The notes: generated by a model not told the origin, from the sequence alone. Counted from the first letter of the stretch, positions 32,120 to 46,248 are shown. The stretch is DNA of 64,000 bases from Ecdyonurus torrentis (GCA_949318235.1 OX439129.1:23840987-23904986); one strand, 5' to 3'. Program-made: numbers and translations.

Positions 32120-33328
32120 CATAACCTTTTTGTCTAGTAAAACAATTAGACACCTGCTTACTCATAATAATAATAATAAGTATCTACTATAGGTCACTGT
32201 GTATATAAGAAGCTCACCTTTAACATACAAATAAAAGGTCATTCTAATACCATTACAATATCATTGTATAACATTATAAACCATTATACTTAAGGGTAGT
32301 TTTGAATAAAATTTAAACCTATTTATTACTTGGACTTAAGCTATATGAAAATTGCTTTTTCAATTATTAAATTGTTAATATTACATTCGTAAACTTAAAT
32401 GCAATATGAAAAGAAAATGAATTATTAAATAACACATAATTATATTGTTCTTCCCTTTACTCTATTTCTATTTAACATATTGTATAGTGTATAGTAGGGA
32501 TGTTTAAAATTGATATCTGACGTTATAATATCTGTCTCAATTACAGGTATAAATAGTATGCAAATTCTAATACAGATCGTCTCATTTGATTTTACACACA
32601 ATTTAATTATTTCTGAGGTTCAATATAATATACTAATGAAGTTGGAATCAACTTATGCAAATTTAAAGGGTAAAGAGAATAAAATTAAAATCATAAATTA
32701 TAAATATTTTAACGATATCTATATAAAAATTTACCTCTATGAATATATGTTATAAAATAAATGAAAATAATATAAAAATGCTTATATAGCATAATTTTAA
32801 TTAATTAAACATCTGCTACACTTTTACGTACATTATAAAATATTAAAAAAACGTTTTGGTAGTTAAAAATATGTAATAATTAGTTAAAATTTAATGTATA
32901 AAATCCAATATTTGAATAAATAGTACTTTTTTTATATTATAATATAAATGGTGTGAGATTATTGAAGTATGAAGCTGTAGCCAGGCAAATTAAATAGCTT
33001 TGATGGTGATTAAACACCGCGATGTACGGATAGATATGTGTAATATTTCTGTTACTGTGCACAGCAATATTTTGTAATAACGTCATGAATATTGCTATGT
33101 GGTTAAATATACTTTTTCAATCAAAAAAAATTAAAACCACAATCATAACACACAAATGTAATGGAATTTCATGTATTCATATTATTTTAAAGTATACTAT
33201 ACAGTATACGTCATACCTTTTTGTATTATTATATTTTAATTAATTCAATTATTTTTGTTTTCAAATTAAATAAAATTTTATTATATATTTTCATTTTTAA
33301 ATAAAAGATAATTAATTAATGTATTTTT
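32117..33328. other. AT-rich non-coding stretch
   Basis: No gene. The 81-codon plus frame 32510-32755 is not repeat-derived but has no recognisable domain, and one of this length is expected by chance in this composition. Confidence 0.35.
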
Positions 33329-33358
33329 ATATATATATATATATATATAATATATATA
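33329..33358. repeat. (AT)n short microsatellite
   Basis: An AT array with one phase break. Confidence 0.95.
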
Positions 33359-33513
33359 CACAGACAATATTTTACATTGTATTTTATCAAAATAATTATT
33401 TTACAAAAAAAAAAAAATTATTTAATTTAGAAATAAAAAACATACTACACATTTAATGTTATAAATTTTAGCCTAATCAAAATGTTATTGTATCTTGATG
33501 GCATAATTCCCAT

Positions 33514-33720
33514 ATGAAGAGAGCGAGAATGAACCTTTCCGGAAAGGAAAATTACTGTGCTGGGGCTAACCAAACCACCAGAACTCGTTCGTTACTTGTA
33601 CTCTTCTGGTCTCCTAATACCAAACGTATACTACATACATGTGTGAGTGTTAGAGAAGTGTGTGTGAGAGAGCTGGACCATCTTTCTTTCAACGGTAGTA
33701 CTTGACACTCGTAATGAGCG
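33514..33720. promoter_or_regulatory. More complex island with 14-bp palindrome, possible regulatory DNA
   Basis: This segment has mixed composition in AT-rich surroundings. CCTTTCCGGAAAGG at 33534-33547 is a perfect palindrome and contains two opposed ETS-type cores (CCGGAA). A 63-codon plus frame (MKRARMNLSGKENYCAGANQ and on) spans it, with no recognised domain. It could be an enhancer, a short exon or an old repeat. The first reading is favoured only weakly. Confidence 0.2.
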
Positions 33721-33916
33721 ATTATCGTGAGCGTATTGAAGTAAATCTGGATAAGTTAAAGTTGTAAAAATAATAATACGAAGAAAAAAAATACTTTATA
33801 GATTTATGAATTTTTCTACATAATAACTAGGACACTGAACTTAAATTATATTTACAGTTTAAAACTGAACTATGCATTATAGAGATATACATTATCATCA
33901 GACAAATCCATTTTTC

Positions 33917-33940
33917 TATTATTATTATTATTATTATTAT
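33917..33940. repeat. (ATT)n short trinucleotide array
   Basis: About eight ATT units. Confidence 0.95.
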
Positions 33941-34795
33941 TTTTCTTTTATTATATTATGTTACATTAATATCCTTGTGACATATAAAAGTAGTAAAAAT
34001 CCCAAGAGAGCTATTCAGCAACGTTTAGTATTATTATCCTATATCACAATATAAATGTGAGCAGCTATTATACTTTCTATACACAAATAGCCAAAGGTCA
34101 TTCATATCATTAACTTTATACGATGTTTTTTAAACTATTTACTGACTCATTTTTAAATCGATATAATTTATACTAATATATTTTTTTAAACGTCTACTAC
34201 AATGGTGCATTATTTAATAAATTCACACAAAAATTATACTTTAGAGCACATAATAAAATCACATGAATTCAACGATGTTAAATTTCATTCAAAAAATAGT
34301 TCATATATTATTACTGCAATAAGTAAAAATATGCTCTAAAAATTACTATTGATTTTAGTAAATTTATTATTTTGTTATTTTTTTCCTTTTTCCTTTTCAG
34401 AAAGTTAATGCTATATTTATAAATAAATAAAAAGTATTTTAAATGCTGTAAATGTTATTTTTGATGTAAGGAATCACAAGATGGAAAAATATAAGTAAAG
34501 CAATCAGAAAAGATTATAAAAATACTTAAAATGAAGCTCCTTTCAGAAAACGCAACAGCTAAATCAATAGAAGATTGACAAAACTTGAAGGCATGTTTTG
34601 TATTTGTTTACTGTATCAAGTTTTTATTCAGCTTTTTACTGCTTTATATATATATATAACTTTAAAAAATAAAACTGACGCATTTAAGAAAATACTTCTT
34701 GCACTTGGTTATTGCATTTATACTTTTTAACATTTGCAAGCATGCACTCTTATTTTTTTTAATATTTATTTATATACAGAAAGTACATTATATAG

Positions 34796-34796
34796 A

Positions 34797-34863
<67 letters not shown>
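34796..34863. repeat. (GA)n microsatellite
   Basis: A GA array with a single GATAGA break near 34806. The Glu-Arg frame is an artefact. Confidence 0.97.
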
Positions 34864-34866
<3 letters not shown>

Positions 34867-35061
34867 TCAAGTAAAAGAAAATGAAGTGAAATCATTTACG
34901 CTTGAAAACTTTGGATAAGAGTCTGTAAGTGAAATATTAGACGTGAATTTCTTTACATTACTTTTCTCTCAATTTAAGTCAGGTAGAATTTCAATCAATT
35001 GTTTTATATAAAAAGTTTTTTTCCGCTATTGCAAAACCTGGCTCAGAAATGTTGATAGTAT

Positions 35062-35065
<4 letters not shown>

Positions 35066-35102
<37 letters not shown>
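35066..35102. repeat. Poly-T run, 37 bases
   Basis: An uninterrupted T homopolymer. Confidence 0.95.
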
Positions 35103-35107
<5 letters not shown>

Positions 35108-35648
35108 TTTTTTTATTACTTCAATTTTCATACGATTTTTATCACGTTCTTTTTATATTTTTAAATGTTTGTTTTTTTGTGGTTTTTAGATCTCTCTTAA
35201 AACTTTTTTAGGTTTAAATTTTATAAGAACTTGTAAAGTTTTAGCAGTTTTTAAATTTATGATTATGAAGTACACACTTTGCAAAAAAATTGTAGTAAAA
35301 TATTATATCAATGCCTTAACAAATTATTAAAGAAAAAAAATATATATAAGAAAATCTTAGATCAACTTTTATTTAAATTACTGAACTAACTTTTCAACAG
35401 TTTTATTTGACTGACGTACATTATTAAACTTAAAGAAAAATTAATAGAAAACTTTTAATTATATAAATGCAGTGTTTTAATATAAAGTAAAAATAAGCTA
35501 TATACTGAATACTTTAAAAATTAAAATCATTTACAGTTGGTAACAGGTTTGATTGTTAAAATATATCAAGTTACACGGGATTATATATTATATTAGGGTG
35601 CATACAGGCATACAGACTACGAGAGAGAAAGAGAATATAAGGGGTTGT

Positions 35649-35661
35649 GGGGGGGGGGGGG
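35649..35661. repeat. G13 homopolymer
   Basis: A run of 13 G, rare in this AT-rich window, at the edge of the 35.6-35.9 kb island. Confidence 0.95.
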
Positions 35662-35748
35662 TCGATTGTTGAGATACGCACAGGTGCTGGTGATCAATCA
35701 TTATTCTGCTTGCTTGTTGGTCCAACGCCTCCCCCAAACCATACTTAC

Positions 35749-35880
35749 CTTGTGCTATGGTGATGATGGTATAGATGTGAGGTGGTGTGTGGTAACGGAT
35801 GCTCAACGTTGGGTGCAAGTAAGGGTACCAGGTGTACTAGTTACATACAGCCTTCAGATCCTAACTGCCTGATTACTTTC
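35749..35880 (-). promoter_or_regulatory. Candidate exon or promoter island on minus strand (unproven)
   Basis: The island 35580-35880 is clearly GC-richer than its surroundings. On the minus strand it contains CACAAG|GTAAGTATGG, an exact match to the metazoan 5' splice-site consensus, with the junction between 35749 and 35748. Upstream on that strand a GA tract (35879-35897) precedes complex unique sequence. This is the layout of a short, possibly untranslated first exon. An ATG-initiated frame would run MHPTLSIRYHTPP and on to ITIAQ before the donor. I recognise no protein and see no acceptor partner. Chance occurrence of a donor consensus is possible. Confidence 0.25.
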
Positions 35881-36408
35881 TCTCTCTCTCTCTCTCGCTA
35901 TTTCGTGCCGATGCAAGAAGTATAAGATCTCACGTAAATTATACCTCGCTTGCCTTACTCTTCTATCGTCCACAAATATAACGGATGCTCAATAGATTTT
36001 AAGCTTCTGCTATAGTTTCAATTCCAACTCTTGTATAATTTTTATGTATAATCTATGATACGATCAATACTACCTAAGTTTGAATTTCTACGTTCTGAAC
36101 ACATATAGATAGAAAATAAACATCTAATTTTCAAATTAAACATGTTAAAAGAAATATTTTATTACAACGATTGAAGGAAATAAATATACACTACATAATA
36201 TGATTAATGGTTTTTTCACATGGAGGACTAAAATTTATGGTTCAATAATTTTCGTCGATGTAATTTTTATTTAATGCGGGTCTTAGAAAATTGAACTGAA
36301 ACTTTTGATATATTTGAAAATATAATTAAAGTTTCAGCGTCATTTTATTGCTTCTTGTCTGCATATCTTAATTAGTGTTGCCAATTATAATTCATTTATG
36401 AAGAATAG

Positions 36409-36467
36409 AAGGATGCTTCACGTGTCTCTCTGTGTAATTACCTGCAGCTATTAGGTGGTTTATGATT
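36409..36467 (+). repeat. 59-bp direct repeat, unit 1
   Basis: AAGGATGCTTCACGTGTCTC to GGTGGTTTATGATT. It is repeated at 37012-37070 with only two substitutions, so the duplication is recent relative to the other repeats. It is AT-balanced and unlike its surroundings. Confidence 0.9.
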
Positions 36468-36628
36468 ATATTTATATAGCATATGGAAAAACTAATCATT
36501 ATTTGATTTCATTCAAAATGAATACACAATATATATATAAACTGCATAACTTTAATTGAATTTGCGAGTACACATAACTTCTAAACCAAAATTTACCAAA
36601 AAAATGTATAATATACTTATTTTATAAA

Positions 36629-36731
36629 TCTGTTGTGCGAAATTGAAAAAGTACAGAAATAGTTCATAATGTATCTGTAAAATAGATACATTTCAACTGT
36701 TTTAGAAAGTTTCAACAAATTTCAAAACAAG
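36629..36731. mobile_element. Hairpin element, arms about 48 bp
   Basis: A perfect inner stem AATGTATCT / AGATACATT (36668-36676, 36684-36692) with a 7-base loop continues outward imperfectly (AATTGAAAAAG and TGTTGTGCGAA against their mirrors in the right arm). It lies between the two 59-bp direct repeats. It could be a small MITE or a decayed foldback. Confidence 0.55.
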
Positions 36732-37011
36732 TTGAAAATACCACAGGACATGACAGGTTAGCAATGTTAATGATAAAACTTTTAAATAATACCCTTCGGC
36801 ATTTGGTATGTGAAATCTACTTCGTGTGTGACAATATTGCGTAACATTTTTTTTTTACGGTATTTTCTCTTCTATACAATATTATTTACACAGTTACGTA
36901 TGTGTACAGTACATAAACATACAGTAAAATGTTTTAGAACTTTTTCTTACAATAAAAATGGAAATATTGAAAAATATAAAGTTACTGGGTTTTGTACATT
37001 GACTGTCGGGC

Positions 37012-37070
37012 AAGGATGCTTCACGTGTCTCTCTGTGTAATTACCTGTAGCTATTAGGTGGTTTGTGATT
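37012..37070 (+). repeat. 59-bp direct repeat, unit 2
   Basis: Differs from unit 1 (36409-36467) at CTGCAGC/CTGTAGC and TTTATGATT/TTTGTGATT. It lies about 90 bp upstream of the SINE-like segment at 37161. It may therefore be the head of that retroposon, with unit 1 a truncated or rearranged copy. Confidence 0.9.
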
Positions 37071-37160
37071 CGGGAGACGAGAGGAGTTTCAAAGCTTTGA
37101 ATTTTTTAAAGATCAAAGTTATTTTATTAAATTTGGAAATCTCTCGTCAGCTGCCTAGGA

Positions 37161-37300
37161 CGTAGGTTTTCTGTGGTTTCCTTCGTCAATCCAGGCGAAT
37201 ACCGGAGTAGTTCCTTTTATTTTAGGTCACAGTCACATACCTTCCAAATCCTATTAGGGTACTATAGGACCCTAATTTTTAATTCCTCTCGAATCCTTTT
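37161..37300 (+). mobile_element. SINE-like fragment, copy 1
   Basis: CGTAGGTTTTCTGTGGTTTC, then CAATCCAGGCGAATACCGG, then a TTCCTTTTATTT, GGTCACAGTCACAT and CCTTCCAAATCC series. I recall this order (GTAGGTTTTC..GGTTTCC, CCAGGCGAATGCCGG, GGTTCCT, GGCCACGGCC, CTTCC) from dispersed SINE-type repeats in insect genomes, but cannot search to confirm it. The second half recurs at 42702-42786. An 8-bp perfect hairpin (ATTAGGGT/ACCCTAAT, 37253-37276) lies inside it. Confidence 0.5.
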
Positions 37301-38290
37301 TTCCGCTATAAGGGTCTTGTCAGGTACCATACTTGGTATTGTGGGCTGAAACATCCTATTTGACTTTTCCTTCCGCCTATACCTATAAGTTCCAATAAGT
37401 GGACAACTTGTGGGTTTGTGCGGTAAAGCAAATAAAACAAAACAAAACTGCAAAATACTAATGGTAACTTAAAATGACCTCTTCAGAATTTATTTTACGC
37501 TTTTTCATAGTATAAGAAAAACATGTATTAGTTAAATATTAAAAGTTAAGCTTGATATTCAAATTAAAATTGTTGCTTTTATGTTGAACATAATATAGAT
37601 AATTAATTTGGTCAGTATGCTTGCAGGAAGTAATTAGTACTGCATGTGGTTTCTATGAAGTGCACTTGTTGTGGTAAGAGGAGTGTGGTTGTACATTACA
37701 TACTTGTGTGTATTATTGGTATTATATTTGCCTGAAGCCTGAATGTATATTCCCATATATACATATAACAAGTGAATGCCCTAAATTGAAGTACTAATAG
37801 AAAAATATACAAGCACAAAATTTAAACATTATTACTAGTCAGTTTAATCTTTGCGCGTTCTACAAAAGTTCAACAATAATGGTTATTTTACTCATCACCA
37901 GATACAAGAAAAAGTGTTATTGTGTGTTTTTAAGCGTAGAAGAAAAAATAACTATTATATTTATGCAAACACAATAAGGATAAACAGGATTAAATATGTT
38001 GTGTGCATACTTTAGAGGTTTACATGGTTTACTGACATTATTACAGTAATAAGTAAAATCTGATGCTCATTATAAAAGTTTTCAAGTTCTTTTCATACAT
38101 TTACTTGTTATTTTGATAAATTTAATCGTAATTCTTATTATTGATATAGAGTAAAATAAATAAAATATGTTAATTATTTTTAGTTAAAAGCTATATGATA
38201 AATAATCATCTTTATAGTAAAAAATTGCAAATAAAAGGATGGGGTTTGTGCCTAAAATCTGTCTAGTCCAATATTACATACCATAATACA

Positions 38291-38490
38291 TTAAAGGCGT
38301 AGAACACCTTGAACAAAAAAAAAGTGTAATATCCTACTAACATACCTAAATATCAACGTTGATTTGGCCAGAGTTATTGATTTCTAATTTATTTTCCATT
38401 CACAAAATGACTTCCGCCAAATTAACGTTGATATTTAGGTATGTTACGATATTAGACAAGTTTTTTGTTCAAGGTGTTCTACGCCTTTAA
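38291..38490. mobile_element. TTAA-flanked foldback MITE, family 2, copy A
   Basis: TTAA at 38291-38294 and 38487-38490 bracket a 192-bp element with termini AGGCGTAGAACACCTTGAAC and its mirror. The arms continue almost to the centre (ATATCCTACTAACATACCTA, TAAATATCAACGTTGATTTG and mirrors), making nearly the whole element a hairpin. The central region present in copy B (40317) is missing here. The first 12 bases match the family 1 terminus at 9 positions (AGGCGTAGAACA / AGGAATAGACCA). Confidence 0.85.
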
Positions 38491-38947
38491 TTAATTAATA
38501 ATTAGTTAATTATTTTTAATATCCCTTAATATTTCTACCTATGTAGCACCAAAAAAGTTAAACTAATCGAGCTAAAGCCTTAAGACATAAAAATAGTGAT
38601 ATATATATTTTTTTTGTGGGATATTGTATAATATAGCATATTAATATATAAAATAACAATTTTAGTATTAAGTACAGTTAAATAAGAATAATTTCTAATA
38701 TAAAATATTTATTAATTTTCAAGAACTTTTTTTTTCTTAAAAATATTAAAGAAAATTATAATGTACGTGTTAAGAATTTAAAATTAAGACTTCAATAAAA
38801 TAATAAATCTTAGTAATGTATGTTATTAAAATATTTTATTATCACTTTCAGTAAAATATATAGTGTAAAAATGTCAATAAACCATTTTCAAACTGAAAGT
38901 TCAGCTCTTACAAAAGCAATAAAATATATTCAAACAGAATAGCAATG

Positions 38948-40316
<1,369 letters not shown>

Positions 40317-40632
40317 ATAAAGGCGTAGAACACCTTGAACGAAAAACTTGTCTAATATCCTAACATACCTGAAAATCAACGTTCATTTGACCGGAGTCAT
40401 TGATTTCAAATTTATTTTCCATTCACAAAATTGTGCTTACGGACAATGACGTCAAAGCTTGCTTGTTTTACACGCGCGTAGACCAGGCGAGCTGTGACGT
40501 CAGAGTCCGCACGCACCATTTCGTGAATGGAAAATAAATTAGAAATCGATGACTCCGGCCAAATCAAAGTTGGTTTTAGGTATGTTAGGATGTTAGACAA
40601 GTTCTTTGTTCAAGGTGTTCTCCGCCTAGTAA
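40317..40632. mobile_element. Foldback MITE, family 2, copy B (longer)
   Basis: The same termini as copy A (AGGCGTAGAACACCTTGAAC at 40321-40340; mirror ending near 40627, with CTCCGCCT instead of CTACGCCT). The flanks are ATAA and AGTAA, so the TTAA duplication seen in copy A is degraded or absent. The arms enclose a GC-rich core of about 100 bp containing two perfect TGACGTCA palindromes (40447-40454, 40495-40502) and ACACGCGCGTAGACC. The minus-strand 62-codon frame inside is not a gene. Confidence 0.82.
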
Positions 40633-40714
40633 GCTAATATGAGTATAATATGAGTATTTATAGTACATGATATCAATTTAATATTTGTCATGCATTTATT
40701 GTAAATTTTACTCT

Positions 40715-40931
40715 GCACACGGAAAGAATTAATTACATAATTTATGCTGCATTTATGTATTATAGCATAATTGATGCTAAATTGGAAAAATATAAATAAT
40801 TATGCTGTACAACATAATATTTATACTATGTAGCATACTTATTATGCAGTATAGCATAAATTATGCTGTGTAGAACAAGCTGTGCTGAAAATGAGCTAGC
40901 ATAATTATTACGTATTTATTTTTATCCGTGC
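40715..40931 (-). mobile_element. CACGGA-type MITE, copy B
   Basis: This is the reverse-orientation partner of 2855-3045. The left end reads GCACACGGAAAGAATTAATT and the right end TTTTTATCCGTGC. The interior carries many TATGC/GCATA units that align throughout with copy A reversed. It lies only about 80 bp from the family 2 element. Confidence 0.75.
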
Positions 40932-42701
40932 AGCATGACTTAAAAATAAAATAAAAGTAGTTTTAATTTAAATGAAGAAATAAATAAATAAAATGTTGGA
41001 AAATTAGTTCATTAAAATAATTCAAACAAAATGCTACACCTAAGAAATATGAAGTTTGCTCAGTTATTATTCTTATTATTTTTTTACCATCTTTGTCTTC
41101 AAAGCTAATTTTGTATCTAATTTTCTTCCTTCAGTTTATAATTAGACTTAAAATATAAATTTTACTGTAATTTCTTGTTATAACTGAATTTATGATTATA
41201 AAACAGAATTTAATTATTCCTTTTCTAAGAACAGAGTTTAAGTTATTAAAATTGTGCATATATTAAGAAAGCTATACATACTTTAGGTATAAAATTTTGA
41301 TAATAAAATAAGTTGAATGACATTAATATTAGCTTATTAAATCTTCTCTATATTGTTTTATATTTCTCAACAAAATTATTTAAAAACATTTTATTAAAAC
41401 TTTTTTATCGAATTTGTATTTTTTCCAGTAAATTAATTACAAATAATATAACAAATAAATAAACCAATATTTTATTTATTTAGTAGATATTCATATTTTA
41501 AATCAATAAATTAATTAACTTACCAATGAAATGAAAAATAATTCACATAGAATATTTATTTTAAAACTAGATAATAGAAACGTAAATCAAAATTAATGAT
41601 ATTTAAAATTTAAATGAGTAACTCTAATTCAGTATATAAACTAAACCGTGCATTATAATTTATTTGTCATTGTTTATTATATTTAATAAAAAATTATATT
41701 ATATGAATTATTAATTACCTTATTCTTTACAAAATTATAATTATTTATGATTAAATTAAATTAATATTAATAAATATTAATATAGTTATAAGTTTTAATG
41801 GTGTTATCTACTATGATTATACTTTGCTAACAATGGTTAATATTTTAACCATGATTGTCCCTTACAAACTTTATTCTGTGTAAGTTGATGTTAATATTGA
41901 ATGTTAGCTGTATCGTTCAGTACATCCTATTCATACACTGTATACAAAGTATAATATACACTGTTACTTTTATACTTTTTATAGACTTACGTTGATGTGG
42001 AAACATTTTAATATTAAAATATTCCACGCTAGTTTTAAAGTTATTTTATAAGCAAAAATTAGTATGTTGATCATTTGGATTGAAAATTCAATTAATTTCT
42101 GTTTTAAATAAAAAAAAAATCTGCACATATTATTATTTTTATTATGAGTTCTTTTCTTTCTTCTTCTGTAACACCAACACCGGAATCCTACTTGATTCAA
42201 GGTGAAGGTGAGAATAATTCAGTACCAATTATGTCAGAAACTGCAGATGGTATACAGAGGGGCCACGCACATTATTATTATTATTTGTTATATTATTATT
42301 TTAAGGATAGAAATAAAGCAGTGAAATCTTTATATAGCAGATAGCTTTGTGAATGTTTTGAATTTTGAATTGTAGCTTTTGGTTATTGTAACGACCCACT
42401 CCAAATAATCTAATAATTATGATAATAATATAGGTTATGAATTTAGAAGAATATCTAACGCATCCGTATTATGATAATAATAATATATAATACTTATAAC
42501 TTTAATAATAAGGTGTATTTATTTAAAAAAAAAAAAAAGCAAACTTTATTTATTTAAACATGATTTTATGTTGTATAGTACTAACTAAGCATTCTGTTAA
42601 TTTACTCCTTTAACAAAATAATTTTACATTTCAAATTATTTTTATTTAGGCTAAAAATAAATAAATGCAATTATACCCACTTGCATTATCTTTGAAATAA
42701 A
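40932..42701. other. AT-rich non-coding stretch
   Basis: No gene. The frame 42144-42344 (MSSFLSSSVTPTPESYLIQG and on) is short, with no recognised domain. Confidence 0.35.
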
Positions 42702-42786
42702 TCGGGTTAGTCCCTTTTATTTGAGGCCACAACCACTTACCTTCCAAATCCTAGTATCCTAATTTTTACCTCCTCCCGAATCCTTA
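42702..42786 (+). mobile_element. SINE-like fragment, copy 2 (3' part)
   Basis: TCGGGTTAGTCCCTTTTATT, GAGGCCACAACCACTTACC, TTCCAAATCCTAG, TATCCTAATTTTTACC, TCCCGAATCCTT. These align in order with 37199-37300 with many substitutions. It is 5'-truncated relative to copy 1, as is usual for retroposons. Confidence 0.55.
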
Positions 42787-43253
42787 AAATCATTATACAT
42801 TAGTACGTATTATTTTATGAAATTATATATACGTATGAAGCGAGTAAATGAAATCTGATTTACCTTCTTTATAAATTAGACAATTTATTGCTGAATTAAA
42901 ACTTTTGTTATCAATTTATAATATTATGATATTTATATTTTGTTTTGAGTGTATAATAACGATTTACGACTAAAATACATAATTATAAAAAAGGTAGAAC
43001 AGAGCAAAGTAATTTTAAGCACAAGGAAAAAAAGAAATTTTAATACTTGTTGTAAGAAGTCTGACACTGAATTCGACATGCGTGGTGACTTATGTATTTT
43101 AAAAAAAAGTATTTATGCAATATGTACCACACAAATTTGATTTCTATTTGAATTAGTAACATATTTGAAGTTTAAAGGATATATTATGTATATTGAGATA
43201 CGACTTACATTGATTAGTATGAACTTTGACCTTCAGTAAATTTGAAAACGTTG

Positions 43254-43256
<3 letters not shown>

Positions 43257-43287
<31 letters not shown>
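43257..43287. repeat. (AT)n short microsatellite
   Basis: A perfect AT array. Confidence 0.97.
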
Positions 43288-43288
<1 letters not shown>

Positions 43289-43421
43289 CTCGATCAGCTT
43301 TCAAAGTCTATACGTATACTATACCCTCTATTTTCCCTTTCCACTTTCACAGAGTGACTAACAAAATAAATCACTTAATCGATCGGGTTAAATTAGAAGG
43401 TTTAATGAAAGATATATAAAA

Positions 43422-43422
<1 letters not shown>

Positions 43423-43505
<83 letters not shown>
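43423..43505. repeat. (TA)n microsatellite
   Basis: A TA array of about 80 bp, with a phase shift at its right end. Confidence 0.98.
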
Positions 43506-45246
43506 AAATTTAACCAAGGCTTTTGCTAACAAAACCTAACAAACGTTTCTACGTGTTGGTTCTTTTGTAATAAATTTTTACGATTTATTACTTTTTTGTG
43601 ATTAAGATTTTCTAATAAAAAAAAAAGACAATACTGACAAGTTTCTAAAAATACTTTACACTTGTAATCTGTGTTCGAGGTTTATATATTAACTTTAGTA
43701 CAGAGTATAAATTACCAGAATAAAAAATCATTACACTTGGCTAAAAATAATTGTGAAGCTTTTATTGTTACATGCTCTATTCCCTATACAGACTGAAAAA
43801 ATATACAATTACACAAGAGTTTTTTTTTTTAAACTTTTTGTTGTAAAATTAAATAGTTCATACATATATGTTATTTTATATTTTGTATAAATGTTCATAA
43901 TATTTACAATAAAACTTTTTTTTTTTTTTTTTTTTTTTTTGCGATTCTAAAATAATTACATACATTCTATGTATACCATACATCTATGTCTGTCCATATA
44001 TGTATATATTTTATGTATAGTTTTAGTATGTTTGCCTAATATATTATATATTATTATTTAATGATTTATCTAACAGTTACAAAACAAGATTTGATCTAAG
44101 TTTTCATTATGTTACAAACACTAAAATATACATCCTTAAATTCAATATCATATTATATTCTTTTCAAAATATCAAATGTTTATAGCTTCAATAAGCATCA
44201 CTCTATAATTTAATTCTTTTCATAAAAATGATAATATTAAAGATTTTGTTTATTCACATATTATACACATACAAACATATATATACAAAAAATTGAAAAA
44301 ATAAAGCATCATTGGAATATAAAAAAGGAAGCTTAAAGTTTTTTTTTTTTTTTTTTTTTTTTTGAATAGAATTGGGAAATATGATAATCTTTTTATCATG
44401 CTCGAAATGATGAATGCGTTTTCAAACATTCAAATAACTTTTCTTTTGAAATATATATCAAAAAAACTAAAATACATAAGACTGATGGTATCGTATAAAA
44501 TTTACTATTATACATAAAACAGAAATTTGAAGTGGGAGGAAAAAAAACTTTTTTTTTTTTCCTCTTATTTTTTTACTGATTAAAAAAATGGTTTGCACTA
44601 TAAAAAAAGTTTAATATTTTAGAAGTAATTTTTCTTTACACTACAGCTTATATAAAATATTACTTTTCACATTAAATTTTTTGACTACTAGAAAAGTGAA
44701 AAAAATAAATAAATAATAGACCTCTCTCTCTCTCTCGTCTTAAATAAATATTTTTGTGGTGTTATTTTTACAGTGAGTTTATAAACAATTTAAAATATTT
44801 TAATGTAATTTAATATATATTTTTTCAAGTCATGAAAAGTTTGTTTATATTTTAGTCTGGTGCTTGTGAATTTTTTTTAACTAAGTTATAATTTTTTAAG
44901 GTTTTTTTAATTTTATAAAAATATTTATTTTTTTCATGATATATATATTTTTCATTTGTATGCAAGAGTGGTCACATTCAACAGTTTTTACATACAAGTA
45001 TTATAATCTCCCCTTTTTCTCTACTTTAAATACTTGTTACAGAATATTAGACGACATTTTTTTAATAATAATAATAAAAAAAAGTATTCCAAACATTTAT
45101 ACCACAAATATTATATAATATATATCTATATGTATTATATATTATACATACATTGTTATTACTTTTTTTGGTTAAACAAATGCTGAGTTGTAAAGCATTA
45201 TAATATTATAAAATGTGCACCACTTGCACATTAAAAAAACGAGAGC

Positions 45247-45250
<4 letters not shown>
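43506..45250. other. AT-rich non-coding stretch with T homopolymers
   Basis: T runs lie near 43917-43940 and 44340-44363. No gene seen. Confidence 0.4.

Positions 45251-45311
<61 letters not shown>
45251..45311. repeat. (GA)n microsatellite
   Basis: A perfect GA array; a second short GA tract lies at 45411-45424. Confidence 0.97.
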
Positions 45312-45313
<2 letters not shown>

Positions 45314-46171
45314 GACAAACGCACACTGGAGACTGAAAATTATGATCCTTACAGAGCTTTAGGTTGCAGCACACTGGATGATATAAAGAGTTATAAAAGA
45401 GAGGGTTGGAGAGAGAGAGAGAGATTTTTTCTATTGTTGAACAGAGAAAAGGATGAAGTTTTCATTAGCCTGCGAGTTTGCATGATCATTGCTTTTGCTT
45501 GACAACAATACTAAAATATTCAACAATAGAAAACATATAATATTGTATATAAAAAAGCCACATACTTTTTTTTTAATATATTATATATTTGAACTCTTTT
45601 TTTTTATAATATATTTTTTTTTTTTTAATAATATGCTATTATTTACTCTTTATTTATGAGGATGCTTGCTATACAAAACAATTGTTTGAATGCATCGTCT
45701 AATGTTTTAATGAAATTATTTTTTGTTATTGATTTAATTTAATAAAAATGTAATATGTGAGATGTAATATGTGTGAGGGGAAACTGGAAACAAAGTATAA
45801 ATTGAAATAAATCTATCAAATTATAATTATATTATTTATAAATATACAAGCATCTAAATATTAAAATTTAAGAATGCAATTTCTATAATTTTTGGATTCA
45901 GTCTACATATAAGTTAAAAACTGCAGCAGACAGCTGCAAGTCGTGAATTTTCCCAATCATATTTCTTATGATAATTTCAACTAAAATAAATTAAGAAAAT
46001 AAAATGTCACTATTGAATGATTTGAGAAATAAAAATTTAAAAGAAAATTTTAAAATGAACATTTATTTCTTTTATAACACAAATGAGTTTTATTTAAAAA
46101 AAATATATATAGTCAGAACTTTTTTCTTCTTTTCTTTTTTTTTTTTTTTTTTTTTGCTCATTGAAACTTGT

Positions 46172-46174
<3 letters not shown>

Positions 46175-46248
<74 letters not shown>
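46175..46248. repeat. (CT)n microsatellite
   Basis: A perfect CT array, preceded by a T run. Confidence 0.97.

Noticed and set aside
32510..32755. 81-codon repeat-free frame
   Set aside because: The length is expected by chance given the AT content and number of frames, and no motif is recognisable.
37253..37276. Telomere-like TTAGGG beside CCCTAA
   Set aside because: It is a single unit on each side of a small hairpin inside the SINE-like fragment, not a tandem telomeric array.
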